64,000 bases of DNA from Paenibacillus sp. CAA11 (GTDB taxonomy: Bacteria; Bacillota; Bacilli; Paenibacillales; Paenibacillaceae): positions 325,001 through 389,000 of the forward strand of contig NZ_CP028922.1 of the NCBI RefSeq assembly GCF_003060825.1, given 5' to 3'. Made by a program: the position numbers and the translations under genes. Each line of letters begins with the position of its first letter. The first letter of the stretch is position 1. Shown here piece by piece: positions 1-8,983 of this stretch. The notes under the pieces were generated by a model that saw nothing but the letters and a program-made list of their open reading frames with translations, was not told the DNA's origin and did not search any database.

Positions 1-1449
1 CCCAAGGCAGAGTAGTAGAATTGAAAGGATCAGTAGTGCATGGGCAATTCCCGGCATATAGGCCAAGGCTGCAGGCCAAGGTCCAAGCCACTTGGGACAG
101 AGGACGAGCACTGCTATCGGCAGCAGCAGATTAAGCAGGACTGCAAAGGTCCCATGCCATGCGAGTCGTGAGGCAGGCAGGGGCGAGCTGTGCGCCCATT
201 TGAACAGGTTATATACCGTCCTTGCCATCATGATTATAACTAGGAGAAAAGCGGCTGCGATCAGCCCATAACTCAGCGAATAACTGGGCAGGCCGTGATA
301 CGAAGGAGACCGTCCGTCCTGAACCATGGCATCCAGCTGATTCGCAATTTGGTCGTATCCCGAGATATTCAGCGGATCCATGGAGTTGGCGAGAACAACA
401 TACCCGTAATCCCCTCGAACTTTCAAGTAAGAGTAGCTGTTCTCCGTATTTCCCTGGATGTACATGGCATCATTCTGAAGTACCCAGCCCATGGCGTAGA
501 ACTTGCCATAACCCATCGGAGCGGCTTGCTTATGGAGCAGAGACAGCCCCTGATTCGATATTAGAGTAGGGGTTTTAAGCGCCCGGGCATTGAATTGAGC
601 AATTAAATACTGGCTCAGATCCTCCGCGCTGGAGGCGATGCTTCCCGAAGGGGCTCCTCCCGGATGGTTCCTCCAGGGGGTTGGTGTCATATCCCCTAAG
701 ATGGGCTGGTACCCTCCGGCTAGGCCGGCCCTTTTCGCTTCATTCAAGGAGGCAAAGCTGTTCTTCATATTCAGCGGCAAAAAGATGTGATTACGCACAT
801 AGTCGGCATAGCTCTCGCCGGACACCTCTTGGACGATTCCGCCTAACAGGTCGTAATTAAGCTTGGAATCCTGATACAGGCTTCCAGGCGGTGTCCTCAG
901 GGCGTAGGGGTTCATGCTCTTCAAATGGTCGAACAGACGCTTATGGTCATAGATAAGAGAGCTGAGCCCATCAGCGGTTGAAATTCCACTGGTCTGGTGC
1001 AGCAGGTGCATGACCGTGACCTGGCCGGAAGCCTGCTCCCCCTCCGTTCGGAACCAGGGCAGATAGCGCTGAACCGGGGCTTTTAGATCGAGCTTACCCT
1101 GTTCCGCCAGCTGCATGACGGCAATGGCGGTTAGAGATTTGCCCGATTGACCGAGCATGACCGGTGTCTTGGGAGTCATTCGCCGATCATGATCATCGGC
1201 AGTCCCATAGCCTTGGAGGTACAGAATCCGGCCTCCCTTCACAATGCCTAGGGATAGTCCGGGGATGCGAAGACGCTTCATCATTTTATGGATATAGCGG
1301 TCTACCCGGGCACTATCCAGCTCTGCGGAAGAGGAACTGGCCTTGGCAGTTCGGCTTAGCCAGGGGTTGATCAGAATGGCTACAATGAAAAATATGGACA
1401 GAAACTTGCTCATGTGACCTGTGAAAAAATTGCTTAGGGTACTGCTCAT
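1..1449 (-). CDS. Serine hydrolase-like (beta-lactamase fold) membrane protein, partial, probable pseudoenzyme
   Basis: The reading frame is open from an ATG at 1449 to the window edge (483 codons), so the C-terminus is missing. AAGGAGAG lies about 12 bases before the ATG. The protein has an N-terminal hydrophobic segment (about residues 13-30), a beta-lactamase/DD-peptidase-like domain (about 45-380) and several membrane segments after about 395, the layout of membrane-fused class-C serine hydrolases. The catalytic motifs look altered. Where the family has G-S-x-S-K the protein reads LGQSGKSLTA, so the nucleophile position is Gln. Where it has Y-S-N the protein reads YQDSKLNYDLLG, giving Asp and Lys. 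The late H-G-G-type motif reads IQGNTENSY. The scaffold (PPG, NYDLLGGIVQE, MGWVLQ) is otherwise kept with no frameshift, so a non-catalytic role is more likely than decay. Family assignment is confident; the inactivity is inferred from hand alignment. Confidence 0.8.
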   Translation of the reverse strand, partial: MSSTLSNFFTGHMSKFLSIFFIVAILINPWLSRTAKASSSSAELDSARVDRYIHKMMKRLRIPGLSLGIVKGGRILYLQGYGTADDHDRRMTPKTPVMLGQSGKSLTAIAVMQLAEQGKLDLKAPVQRYLPWFRTEGEQASGQVTVMHLLHQTSGISTADGLSSLIYDHKRLFDHLKSMNPYALRTPPGSLYQDSKLNYDLLGGIVQEVSGESYADYVRNHIFLPLNMKNSFASLNEAKRAGLAGGYQPILGDMTPTPWRNHPGGAPSGSIASSAEDLSQYLIAQFNARALKTPTLISNQGLSLLHKQAAPMGYGKFYAMGWVLQNDAMYIQGNTENSYSYLKVRGDYGYVVLANSMDPLNISGYDQIANQLDAMVQDGRSPSYHGLPSYSLSYGLIAAAFLLVIIMMARTVYNLFKWAHSSPLPASRLAWHGTFAVLLNLLLPIAVLVLCPKWLGPWPAALAYMPGIAHALLILSILLLCLG

Positions 1450-2226
1450 GTAGTAATTCTCTCCTTTTCAGGACGTCAACAATATTTATGTATTGTCATT
1501 ATCTCTCTATATTGTAAAGGAATTGGTGCCATCTGAAACTAGACTCTGGTCTAAGCGTGGGGGAGGCGAAGGTCTTGCTCTCGTCCGGCCCCTGGTCTGG
1601 GTATCTCTGCCAACCCGGCTTCCTTGCTCTTGTTGTTTCGTACGATAATAAGTTATGAAAATACTATACTTCATAGTAACACAGGCTGCAGGGCCTGTTC
1701 ACCTCTTCAAATTTAATGGGTCGCGGGGCGGTCAAACACCATTCGGTTCTATTATTTGTGTACACAGACTCTAGGATCTGGCTCACCGGGGTTTCATACT
1801 TCTCCCATCACGTCTTGATGGCCGAGCCGGTAGCATACAGCTTTTTATCTTTCCCCCATGGATCACATATTCCTTTTCGAACAACTTGGTTTTCAGGTCA
1901 TGGTCATACGTTAGAACTCCTGCTGTTAATTCTGTTGTTGTGGTGATGACGACCTTGCTGTTGAATACAAAACCGTCCTTATACTTGGGCATCTCTACCA
2001 GTATTCCTCCCGTAATTCAGTAAAGACATTCGTCTGCCAGTTGGCTTCACTATACGAGGCCATAATCAGCAGAACATTCTGCTCCTTCACTTCCTCGAAG
2101 TCCAATCTTTAGGATAACGAAATTGAAGCCCTCTTTGTTTATCTTTAGGGAGTAGAAATTTGTCCATATCTGTTACAGACGGGCTTGATGGGTTGAAACG
2201 GGCGTCATCATCCGCGGAGGCTGAAT
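1450..2226. other. Gene-poor stretch around the remnant
   Basis: Apart from the decayed gene at 1740-2167 I see no intact gene here. An imperfect dyad (GTTATGAA ... TTCATAGTAAC, about 1653-1680) might be the operator of a lost gene. The rest has no recognisable content. Confidence 0.4.
1740..2167 (-). pseudogene. Decayed gene remnant with frameshifts
   Basis: Read on the minus strand, coherent protein segments follow each other in different frames. They are a start-like MDKFLLPKDKQRGLQFRYPK (ATG at 2167), then VLLIMASYSEANWQTNVF, an in-frame TAG after the EEYW segment, FVFNSKVVITTTTELTAGVL and LTYDHDLKTKLFEKEY, and finally LYATGSAIKT, a TGA, and YETPVSQILESVY. At least two frame changes and two stops are needed to join them. 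The pieces resemble the extracytoplasmic PsbP/DUF1795-like domains found at the ends of small Gram-positive membrane proteins, but I cannot name the family firmly. The upstream part is gone. Confidence 0.55.
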
Positions 2227-2297
2227 GTTATAGGGCCGTATAAGGCCGTTATATATAGAAAGTTCAATGTAAAACAACTTTAGTTCAATCTGTATAG
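2227..2297 (+). repeat. Dispersed intergenic repeat, copy 1 (left arm missing)
   Basis: The core GTTATAGGGCCGTATAAGGC is followed by AAGTTCAATGTAAAAC and the right arm CTTTAGTTCAATCTGTATAG. Similar copies lie at 34770-34862, 51651-51718 (inverted) and 54421-54509. This copy lacks the left inverted-repeat arm present in the two long copies. Confidence 0.75.
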
Positions 2298-2467
2298 CCC
2301 CTTTAATGGTGTTCCCTTCTTAATCATCGGCTTGTTTCCATTTTCCAATTAGGGCCTGTCCGCAAGCCATCTTCTCAACACAGACAGTCGCTAAAGGCTG
2401 TCTATTTCGCTGTTTCCAAGTATAAACAGAGATAGTTAACCTTATTGTTAATAAATATAATTACATA

Positions 2468-2516
2468 TTTACAAAATTATTAATTATTGCTACAATGCTA
2501 TTTGAAAGCGCTTAAC
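2468..2516 (+). promoter_or_regulatory. SigA-type promoter with overlapping cre-like site for the GH43 gene
   Basis: The -35 element TTTACA (2468-2473) and -10 element TACAAT (2491-2496) are 17 bases apart, each 5/6 to consensus. Just downstream, TGAAAGCGCTTAAC (2503-2516) matches 12 of 14 positions of the CcpA cre consensus TGWAARCGYTWWCW. A site at or just after the start point fits catabolite repression of a carbohydrase gene. Confidence 0.6.
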
Positions 2517-2625
2517 AAGCGTGTGATTAACGATTTTACAGAAGGGAGGTTCATCGCTTCAGCTTGACGCTTTGATGTCCGAAAGAGGTTGGATTACCAA
2601 TTTGCGAATTAGAAAGGGGTAAAGT

Positions 2626-5037
2626 ATGCGGCGTAATTTCCTGTATGTACTTAGTGTAGCTGCCCTCTCGGCAGCAGTAGTGCTGCCAGGATCGGTCGTG
2701 GCGGGCAGCCCGAACGCGTCTTCTTCAGTGCAGCAGCAATTTATCCATAAAGCTAAGGGGCTGGCTCCTGTGTTTGAAAATGCATCGGTTCATGATCCTT
2801 CGGTCATTAAAGTTAATGATACCTACTATGTATTTGGCTCCCATTTAGCGGCTGCAAAGTCTAAAGATTTGATGAAGTGGGAGACGATAGCCTCGGGCGT
2901 TCAGGATGGCAATCCGCTGATTCCTAATGTCACTACAGAGCTGTCTGAGGCCTTGAAATGGGCACAGTCCGATACGCTTTGGGCGCCGGATGTCATTCAA
3001 TTGAAGGACGGCAAGTATTACATGTACTACAACGCCTGCAAGGGTGATTCTCCGCGTTCAGCCATGGGGATTGCAGTGGCCGATAAACCGGAAGGGCCTT
3101 ATAAGGATATGGGGATTTTCCTGAAATCCGGGATGTGGGGCGAAGCGAGCGAGGACGGCACGATCTATGATGCTGCCAAGCATCCGAACGTTGTCGATCC
3201 GCACGTATTTTTTGATAAGAACGGGAAGCTCTGGATGGTGTATGGCTCATACTCCGGGGGGATCTTCATCCTTGAGATGAATCCGGAGACGGGCAAGCCG
3301 CTGCCTAATCAGGGATATGGGAAGAAGCTGACTGGTGGCAATCACAGCCGGAGTGAAGGGCCTTACATGCTGTATAGTCCAAAGACCGATTATTACTATC
3401 TGTTCCTGTCCTTTGGCGGGCTGGATGCCGTTGGCGGTTACAATGTCCGTGTTGCGCGTTCCAAAACGCCTGATGGGCCGTTCTATGATGCGGCAGGCAA
3501 CGATATGCTTCAAGTGAAAGCAGATCCCGCTAAGCCCCTATTCGATGATAAGTCGATCGAGCCTTATGGGGTCAAGCTGATGGGCAACTATCTGTTCCAA
3601 CGGGAGCTGGGGGACCCTGGGACGGGAAGTGGAACCGGGTATGTCTCTCCAGGCCATAACTCTGCGTATTATGATGAAGCGACCGGCAAGCATTTTCTGA
3701 TCTTCCATTCGAGGTTTCCGGGAAGAGGGGAAGAGCATGAGATTCGCGTGCATGAGATGTACATGAATTCCGAAGGCTGGCCTGTGGTCGATCCTTACCG
3801 CTATTCGGCGGATGCTCCAGAGCTTCGCAAGCTTAATAAGCAGGAGATTGCCGGGGAGTATGCTTGGGTTAACCATGGCAAGGAGATCACTGCGGATATT
3901 AAGCTATCTCAGTCTGTCCAGCTCAGCAAGGATGGCAAAGTCAGTGGAGCTGTAAGCGGCACATGGACCCTGGTGGGTGACAAGGACATCCGCCTTACGG
4001 CTGGAGGCAGCGTATACTATGGGGTGTTTGCCCGTTCCTGGGCACCTGAAGCTGGGGCGTATGTACTTACCTTCAGCGCCTTGTCGTCCGACGGAGTTGC
4101 CGTATGGGGCAGTCAGAAGCCAGTTCTGAAGGACAAGGAAGTTATCGCTGCCGTTAAGAAGGAATTGACCCTTGGGGACACCAGCAATGTATTCTATAAT
4201 CTTCAGCTGCCAAGAGAGGCCACGCACGGAAGCGTCATCAGCTGGCAATCTTCCAATCCGTCCGTCGTATCGCCAGAAGGAATGGTCAGCCGGCCGGCTC
4301 CCGGCTTGGGAGATGCGACCGTGGAATTGACGGCTACTATCCGCAAAGGGAAGGAGTCTGATACGAAGCGGTTCCGCCTGACTGTTCAGCAGCAGGCATC
4401 TGGTCCGCTGCTGGGGCAGTATAGCTTCCCTGAGTCAGGAACGGGACTGGCCAAGGACACCAGCGGCAATGGCTATCACGGTCAGCTGTTCGGAGGTGTT
4501 ACAGGGACCCCGGACGGGAAGCTGGGTGCAGCAGCTGTGTTTAACGGAACCGACAGTTATATTTCGCTCCCCGGTCTGATCGGCGATGCTGAAGATTTCA
4601 CCTTCACAGCTTGGGTTTACTGGAACGGCGGGGGAGCATGGCAGCGGATCTTTGACTTCGGGAACGGGATGACGAAGCATATGTTCCTGACGCCTTCCCA
4701 GCATACTGGAGTGCTTCAGTTCACGATCCACGATCAGGGTCAAGATCAAAGTCTGCTGGCAGCCGAGGCTCTTCCGAGCAAGCAATGGGTTCACGTAGCC
4801 GTAACCTTGCAGGGAGACAAGGGAACACTGTATGTGAACGGTAAGGAGGCGGCTGCCAGTGACAAGATCACTTATAATCCAAAGGAGCTTCAAGTGAAGG
4901 AAGCCTATCTGGGCAAGAGCCGCTATACGGCAGATCCATTCTTCCAAGGGAAGCTGGATGAAGTGAAGGTTTATAACAAAGCTCTGACGCCGCTGGAAAT
5001 CCGGCAGCAAGCAGGACTTGTACCGGCCTCTTCCTAA
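2626..5037 (+). CDS. Secreted GH43 arabinanase with Ig-like and LamG-type domains
   Basis: Probable extracellular endo-1,5-alpha-L-arabinanase, cutting the arabinan side chains of pectin. It has a signal peptide (about residues 1-27) and a five-bladed GH43 propeller (about 45-400). The three family acids are visible: Asp57 in VHDPSVI (base), Asp191 in VVDPHVF (pKa modulator) and Glu244 in RSEGPYM (acid). A beta-rich region (about 410-490) leads to an Ig-like domain (about 505-585) and a C-terminal concanavalin-like LamG domain (about 595-795), probably for binding the polymer or cell wall. AGAAAGGGG precedes the ATG. The gene is monocistronic, with its own promoter, cre-like site and terminator. 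GH51 and GH27 enzymes at 60-64 kb could finish degradation of the released oligosaccharides. GH43 is certain; arabinanase rather than xylosidase specificity is inferred from architecture. Confidence 0.88.
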   Translation: MRRNFLYVLSVAALSAAVVLPGSVVAGSPNASSSVQQQFIHKAKGLAPVFENASVHDPSVIKVNDTYYVFGSHLAAAKSKDLMKWETIASGVQDGNPLIPNVTTELSEALKWAQSDTLWAPDVIQLKDGKYYMYYNACKGDSPRSAMGIAVADKPEGPYKDMGIFLKSGMWGEASEDGTIYDAAKHPNVVDPHVFFDKNGKLWMVYGSYSGGIFILEMNPETGKPLPNQGYGKKLTGGNHSRSEGPYMLYSPKTDYYYLFLSFGGLDAVGGYNVRVARSKTPDGPFYDAAGNDMLQVKADPAKPLFDDKSIEPYGVKLMGNYLFQRELGDPGTGSGTGYVSPGHNSAYYDEATGKHFLIFHSRFPGRGEEHEIRVHEMYMNSEGWPVVDPYRYSADAPELRKLNKQEIAGEYAWVNHGKEITADIKLSQSVQLSKDGKVSGAVSGTWTLVGDKDIRLTAGGSVYYGVFARSWAPEAGAYVLTFSALSSDGVAVWGSQKPVLKDKEVIAAVKKELTLGDTSNVFYNLQLPREATHGSVISWQSSNPSVVSPEGMVSRPAPGLGDATVELTATIRKGKESDTKRFRLTVQQQASGPLLGQYSFPESGTGLAKDTSGNGYHGQLFGGVTGTPDGKLGAAAVFNGTDSYISLPGLIGDAEDFTFTAWVYWNGGGAWQRIFDFGNGMTKHMFLTPSQHTGVLQFTIHDQGQDQSLLAAEALPSKQWVHVAVTLQGDKGTLYVNGKEAAASDKITYNPKELQVKEAYLGKSRYTADPFFQGKLDEVKVYNKALTPLEIRQQAGLVPASS

Positions 5038-5051
5038 GGCCGAAATGAAAG

Positions 5052-5093
5052 AGGGGTGCTGATCAGGCCATAATTGACCTGATCAGCACCCCT
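5052..5093. terminator. Bidirectional terminator between convergent genes
   Basis: A perfect 16-bp stem (AGGGGTGCTGATCAGG and its complement) with a 10-base loop lies between the convergent GH43 and chemoreceptor genes. T-runs are weak on both sides. Confidence 0.75.
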
Positions 5094-5103
5094 CGGCTGT
5101 TAA

Positions 5104-7143
5104 TTACATCTTGAATTTGCTTACTGTCTCTTGGAGCTCCTCTGCCATTCTGCTAAGGAGAGCCGAAGAAGCGCTGACCTCCTCCATGGAAGCGAGCTGT
5201 TCTTCCGTGCTCGCTGCGACTTGCTCGACGCTGGCTGCGGTATCCTCTGAGATCATGGCTACCGCTTCAATGGATTTAAGCACCTTCACCGAATCGGCGA
5301 CCATAGTCTTCGAGGCTTGGGAGACCTGTTCGATCTCACGGGTCACTCCGGTAATGGAGTCAAGAATATGTCCGAAGGCAACCCCTGCAGAATCCGCCCG
5401 GTCAACGCCTCTTAATACCTCTTGAATCACCTGTTCCATGCTCGCTGCAGTCATCTGGGTATCCCGCTGAATCGCAGTTACTGATTCGGTAATATGACTG
5501 GCCGAGCTGCCGGATTGATCTGCAAGCTTCTTAATTTCGGAGGCGACTACAGCAAATCCTCTGCCTTGTTCCCCTGCTCGTGCGGCTTCAATGGAAGCGT
5601 TCAGTGCCAGCAGATTGGTCTGCGTGGCAATCTCGGTGATGACTTGTGTGAAGCTGTCGATTTCCTTGGATCGTTCACCAAGGCTGGTTACTTCCTGTGC
5701 CAGCTTTTTCACCGTCTCCCCAATAGCCTTCATCTGATCCACAATGGATTGAACACTGGAGTTGCCTTCTTCGGCAATCTTCTGCGTATGCTCCACGGAT
5801 TGCACTACGTCCTGCGTGCTGTGCGAGATCGTCTGCATTTGGTCAGCCATCCGGTTGATGTCTTCCCGGGTGCTGGCGATCTCATTCACCTGCATGCCGG
5901 TGCCGAGAGATACCAGCTGTGCCGTTTCGGCCACCTGTTTGCCAGATGCTGTAATTTGCTCGGAGCTGGCGGACAGCTCTTCAGCAGAAGCGGCCAGCTG
6001 CATGGAATTGTCGTTGACTCTGAAGAGCAGAGAGCGCAGCGAGGCTGCCATCGTGTTGAAGTTTTGGCCCAAAATCCCCAGCTCATCATTTCGCTTGACG
6101 TTAATATCCTCTGTAAGGTTGCCCTCGCTGATCGCCAGAGAAGCCCGGCTGATTTGGCCGAGGGGCCGCAGGATAGAGAAAATAATCAAAACGACGAGCA
6201 CGGCGCCTACGATCAAGGAAGAGACCAAGACGATGACCGTAGATTTGAGAATTGGAGCGGCCTGCGATGAGACCTCGGACTGGTACATGGTAGCGGCAAT
6301 TTTCCAACCGGTAGATGAGTTGGTGGTGAAAATCATCTTTTTTGCCTGATGATCAATTTCATAGTCGAAGCTTCCGCTCGCATCCTTGTAAATGCTCGTG
6401 ATCATGGGGTTGTCTTCGGCTTTAGAGCCGATCTCACTGGTTGGATGATAGACGAACTTTTTATCTTGATCGAGCAGGAATACGTAGCCTTCAGCTCCGA
6501 TCTGAACACTCTTCGTAACTATGGACATTTTCTCAATGGTAACGTCTATTCCCACCACGCCCTGTCCGTCTTGCGTGGCTTTGGCCACGGTAACGACCTG
6601 GTTGCCGGAGGTTACGGATTTATAGGGAGAGGTCACAACAACCTTCCCCTTGTTAGCCATTGCTTGCTTGTACCAGACTCGCAGAGTCGGGTTATAGTCT
6701 GCTGCTATTTTGGTGACATCCGAGGAATCCAAATATAAGCCTTGACTTGTTGCAGCGTATACCAGCTCAGTATCATTGTCTGTGCCTTTTAGGATTCTCA
6801 GCTGCTTACGCACAGTGTCACTGGTTCCAAGGTTGGATTGGCTTCCCGTCTGGACGCTAGTCATATCTGCATTTTGTGCTAAAATCTCTACTTCTCTCTT
6901 CTTACCGTCAAAGTAGTCGTTAAGCAAGGCGTCGAGCAGCCGAACATTCTCTTCAGCGGTCTGCACCATCTGCTTATCTACATTCTGCTTGGCGGTCTGG
7001 TAGGACACGATAGAGAGCAGAATAGTAGGTACAATCAGGAGGAATGCGAAAGCACCGATCAGTTTATTCTTAATGGAGAAGAATACGATTTTATTAGTGG
7101 ATCCCTGACTTCCCCTGATGCGTTTGTTCCATAGTTTTGCCAT
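5104..7143 (-). CDS. Methyl-accepting chemotaxis protein with periplasmic Cache-type sensor
   Basis: Transmembrane chemoreceptor of 679 residues. A cytoplasmic leader is followed by TM1 (about residues 28-50), an extracytoplasmic dCache-like ligand domain (about 55-310, with the Cache-typical segment [17 protein letters not shown]), TM2 (about 320-345), HAMP and a long helical signalling domain. The hairpin tip reads [20 protein letters not shown], followed by [14 protein letters not shown] start at the ATG at 7143, which has GAGGGGTG upstream. A longer frame begins at 7206 but has no ribosome binding site and would overlap the sigma-D-like promoter at 7187-7214. Ligand unknown; dCache receptors usually bind amino acids or organic acids. 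Confidence 0.93.
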   Translation of the reverse strand: MAKLWNKRIRGSQGSTNKIVFFSIKNKLIGAFAFLLIVPTILLSIVSYQTAKQNVDKQMVQTAEENVRLLDALLNDYFDGKKREVEILAQNADMTSVQTGSQSNLGTSDTVRKQLRILKGTDNDTELVYAATSQGLYLDSSDVTKIAADYNPTLRVWYKQAMANKGKVVVTSPYKSVTSGNQVVTVAKATQDGQGVVGIDVTIEKMSIVTKSVQIGAEGYVFLLDQDKKFVYHPTSEIGSKAEDNPMITSIYKDASGSFDYEIDHQAKKMIFTTNSSTGWKIAATMYQSEVSSQAAPILKSTVIVLVSSLIVGAVLVVLIIFSILRPLGQISRASLAISEGNLTEDINVKRNDELGILGQNFNTMAASLRSLLFRVNDNSMQLAASAEELSASSEQITASGKQVAETAQLVSLGTGMQVNEIASTREDINRMADQMQTISHSTQDVVQSVEHTQKIAEEGNSSVQSIVDQMKAIGETVKKLAQEVTSLGERSKEIDSFTQVITEIATQTNLLALNASIEAARAGEQGRGFAVVASEIKKLADQSGSSASHITESVTAIQRDTQMTAASMEQVIQEVLRGVDRADSAGVAFGHILDSITGVTREIEQVSQASKTMVADSVKVLKSIEAVAMISEDTAASVEQVAASTEEQLASMEEVSASSALLSRMAEELQETVSKFKM

Positions 7144-7186
7144 CGGTTGCGTGCACCCCTCTATTAATGAAATATTATTATGATAA

Positions 7187-7214
7187 TTATCGACAAAAAT
7201 CGTCATTTTTTTTA
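7187..7214 (-). promoter_or_regulatory. Sigma-D (flagellar/chemotaxis) type promoter
   Basis: Minus-strand TAAA (7214-7211), 16 bases, then GTCGATAA (7194-7187), 7 of 8 to the sigma-D -10 consensus GCCGATAA. It lies about 45 bases before the chosen start of the chemoreceptor gene, as expected for motility-regulon control. Confidence 0.6.
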
Positions 7215-7308
7215 GTGTTTCATAAATAAAGAATTTTTAAGGAAAGTTAGAGCGCTTAGTTGCTGACTACTTAAGCTGCTCCCCTTGTGAAGGATTCCAA
7301 AAATGCAT

Positions 7309-7349
7309 AAAAAAATGACCCTGATGAATGAAAAGATCATCTGGGTCAT
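7309..7349 (-). terminator. Terminator of the acetyltransferase gene
   Basis: On the minus strand the hairpin ATGACCCAGATGA ... TCATCAGGGTCAT is followed by seven Ts, a standard intrinsic terminator downstream of the gene ending at 7434. Confidence 0.8.
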
Positions 7350-7377
7350 AGTTCAAGAATCTGATGGGTCTTCTACT

Positions 7378-7410
7378 TAGATGAACATAGATGAACATAG
7401 ATGAATATAG
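7378..7410. repeat. Short tandem repeat, 10-base unit
   Basis: TAGATGAACA occurs twice followed by the variant TAGATGAATA, just after the acetyltransferase stop. No function is evident. Confidence 0.7.
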
Positions 7411-7433
7411 AAGAATCATGAGTTATCGCTGCT

Positions 7434-7961
7434 TTATTGACTGGGTGTAATTTTAAGTATATATGTAGGATGTTCTAGGCCTGTTGCTTCATAATATTCA
7501 TGGCGGGTGTACTCAAAGCCAAGCTTTCCGAGCAATTTGGCGGATGCTGTATTCTCCGGATGATGTCCTGCCACGATGTAATCTGTATTCAGATTATGCC
7601 GGGCGTGATCTAGTACTGCGGATGCTGCTTCAAAAGCGTATCCTTTGCCCCAGTATTCGCTTTTGAGATGAAAACCTAATTCAAATGCTTGTATTTCCTT
7701 ATTGTATGGCCGCAGTCCACAACAGCCTATCATTTTGCCATCTTCTAGTTCAAATAAAGGCCAATACTGAACCTGATAATTTAGATTATTTTGAATCTCT
7801 TTTAATAATCTTTCGCTAATCTCCTTTTTGGAAAACGCACCCTTCGCGCTAATGAATCGGGCTACTAGCGGATCTCCCCATAAATCTATGGCCAAATTCA
7901 AATCACTTGAGTGCCATTCTGAAAACCCTAAACGAATGGTTTGAAAAATAAACTCTCTCAT
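7434..7961 (-). CDS. GNAT-family N-acetyltransferase
   Basis: Acetyl-CoA-dependent acetyltransferase of the RimJ/RimL-like branch (Acetyltransf_3), 175 residues. The acetyl-CoA loop is seen as YWGKGYAFEAA (about residues 107-117), after the strand AFELGFHLKS. The C-terminal motif ENTASAKLLGKLGFEYTR is typical of the family. ATG at 7961 is used; the frame also offers a TTG just before it. The ribosome binding site is weak (AAAGGCG). Substrate unknown. It is monocistronic with its own terminator. Confidence 0.85.
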   Translation of the reverse strand: MREFIFQTIRLGFSEWHSSDLNLAIDLWGDPLVARFISAKGAFSKKEISERLLKEIQNNLNYQVQYWPLFELEDGKMIGCCGLRPYNKEIQAFELGFHLKSEYWGKGYAFEAASAVLDHARHNLNTDYIVAGHHPENTASAKLLGKLGFEYTRHEYYEATGLEHPTYILKITPSQ

Positions 7962-8024
7962 CAAAAGTCACGCCTTTCCCGGGGATTGTGATCAATTCTA
8001 ATAGAAGTCTAATCAGCTTATGAA

Positions 8025-8053
8025 AAGGCATAGACAGCTGCTGTCTATGCCTT
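8025..8053 (-). terminator. Terminator of the small secreted-protein gene
   Basis: A perfect 13-bp stem (AAGGCATAGACAG and complement) with a 3-base loop, followed on the minus strand by TTTT, about 50 bases after the stop at 8105. Confidence 0.75.
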
Positions 8054-8104
8054 ATCTCGCGTTCAAAAGCTGCTTTAATTAACCATCCTACCCTAGCTGC
8101 AAAC

Positions 8105-8509
8105 TTAGATAATGTTGTACGGGGTATGCACACTCTGGGTCACAACTTCTCTCAGCTCAGCCAGATGATTTACATATTGCTCCTGTGAGATGAGTCCGGC
8201 TTCAAAGCGCGATTTCAGCTGGGAGGCCAGCTCCTTCACCTGAAGATCTACCACTTCCAAGGGATCGGCCTGATGACGTTCGGCTAGCATTGCCAGGCTT
8301 TGCCCGCTATAGAGTGCGTCCTGAAGCTCTTTGTCCTCCGACATGCCGAGTAATGGGAGCAGATCGTCCTCTTCATCCTGACCCTGTGCCACCGCGACGA
8401 CAGGCACCTGGATGAACGGATAAGCCATGGCTTGATGGCCCCATGCTGCACCGCCAAGACTGAGGAAGAAGGTCAGAGTTCCCACGATCAACAGACGTTT
8501 TTTATTCAT
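8105..8509 (-). CDS. Small secreted protein of unknown function
   Basis: 134 residues with a signal peptide (MNKKRLLIVGTLTFFLSLGG ... AMA, cleavage near residue 29). An acidic linker (QDEEDDLL) is followed by a helical region with SGQSLAMLAERHQADPLEV and KSRFEAGLISQEQYVNHLAE. Paired helical segments of this kind recur in uncharacterised secreted Firmicutes proteins, where SGQSLA-type turns precede a second helix ending in a 'G-x-(L/I)-(T/S)-x-E-Q' pattern. No catalytic motif is visible. The start is supported by GAGGT before the ATG. Downstream terminator at 8025-8053. Confidence 0.7.
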   Translation of the reverse strand: MNKKRLLIVGTLTFFLSLGGAAWGHQAMAYPFIQVPVVAVAQGQDEEDDLLPLLGMSEDKELQDALYSGQSLAMLAERHQADPLEVVDLQVKELASQLKSRFEAGLISQEQYVNHLAELREVVTQSVHTPYNII

Positions 8510-8772
8510 AAGATAACCTCATTTCTATGTATATAACATGCAGTTCATTTGATGATTTGAAGGAAGTGTCTATATGTATATTAACCATTCAACCTTAGGA
8601 TTACCTTAAAGGCGGTTGAAAGATCCATAAAGCTTCGCCCGAAGGTGAGGCTTGCTTCATTTACGAAGCAATCTTACAAAGGTTTCATATTGTCTTGATG
8701 ATCCACTAACATTAGCTTGGTAAATTGGACTTGCAATCCCAAATTAAATACAGCAGGGTCTGAGTCCTGGAG
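8510..8772. other. Upstream region of the phosphodiesterase gene
   Basis: No gene seen. The 14-mer ACATTAGCTTGGTA (8709-8722) recurs at 14632-14645, upstream of glpP. No named riboswitch was recognised. Confidence 0.35.
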
Positions 8773-8860
8773 AAAACCCTCTTTCGGTATGGTCACGATC
8801 TGTGTGCAGTTATTATTATGCTGCCGCAGTGGTTGCTGGTGCCGAAGTGAGGGTTATTTT
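8773..8860 (+). promoter_or_regulatory. Terminator-like leader, candidate GlpP antitermination target
   Basis: AACCCTCTTTCGG (about 8775-8787) can pair, with a small bulge, to CCGAAGTGAGGGTT (8842-8855), followed by ATTTT. An inner GCAG/CTGC hairpin sits in the loop. The 5' edge AGAAAACCCT is identical to that of the leader at 15407-15491, behind glpP. It lies about 120 bases before the phosphodiesterase start codon. Glycerol-3-phosphate-dependent antitermination by GlpP is known for glp leaders in Bacillus; its use here is inference. Confidence 0.45.
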
Positions 8861-8983
8861 GCGTTCCTAAAAATATAGGGCTCAAGCCTAATCCAGGGTG
8901 AGGGAGGAAAGAGCGAGCTTAGTTACAGGAATGCCTCGTCAGAATTCCGCAAATCTTATTCATAATGGAGAAGGAGGATGGTA

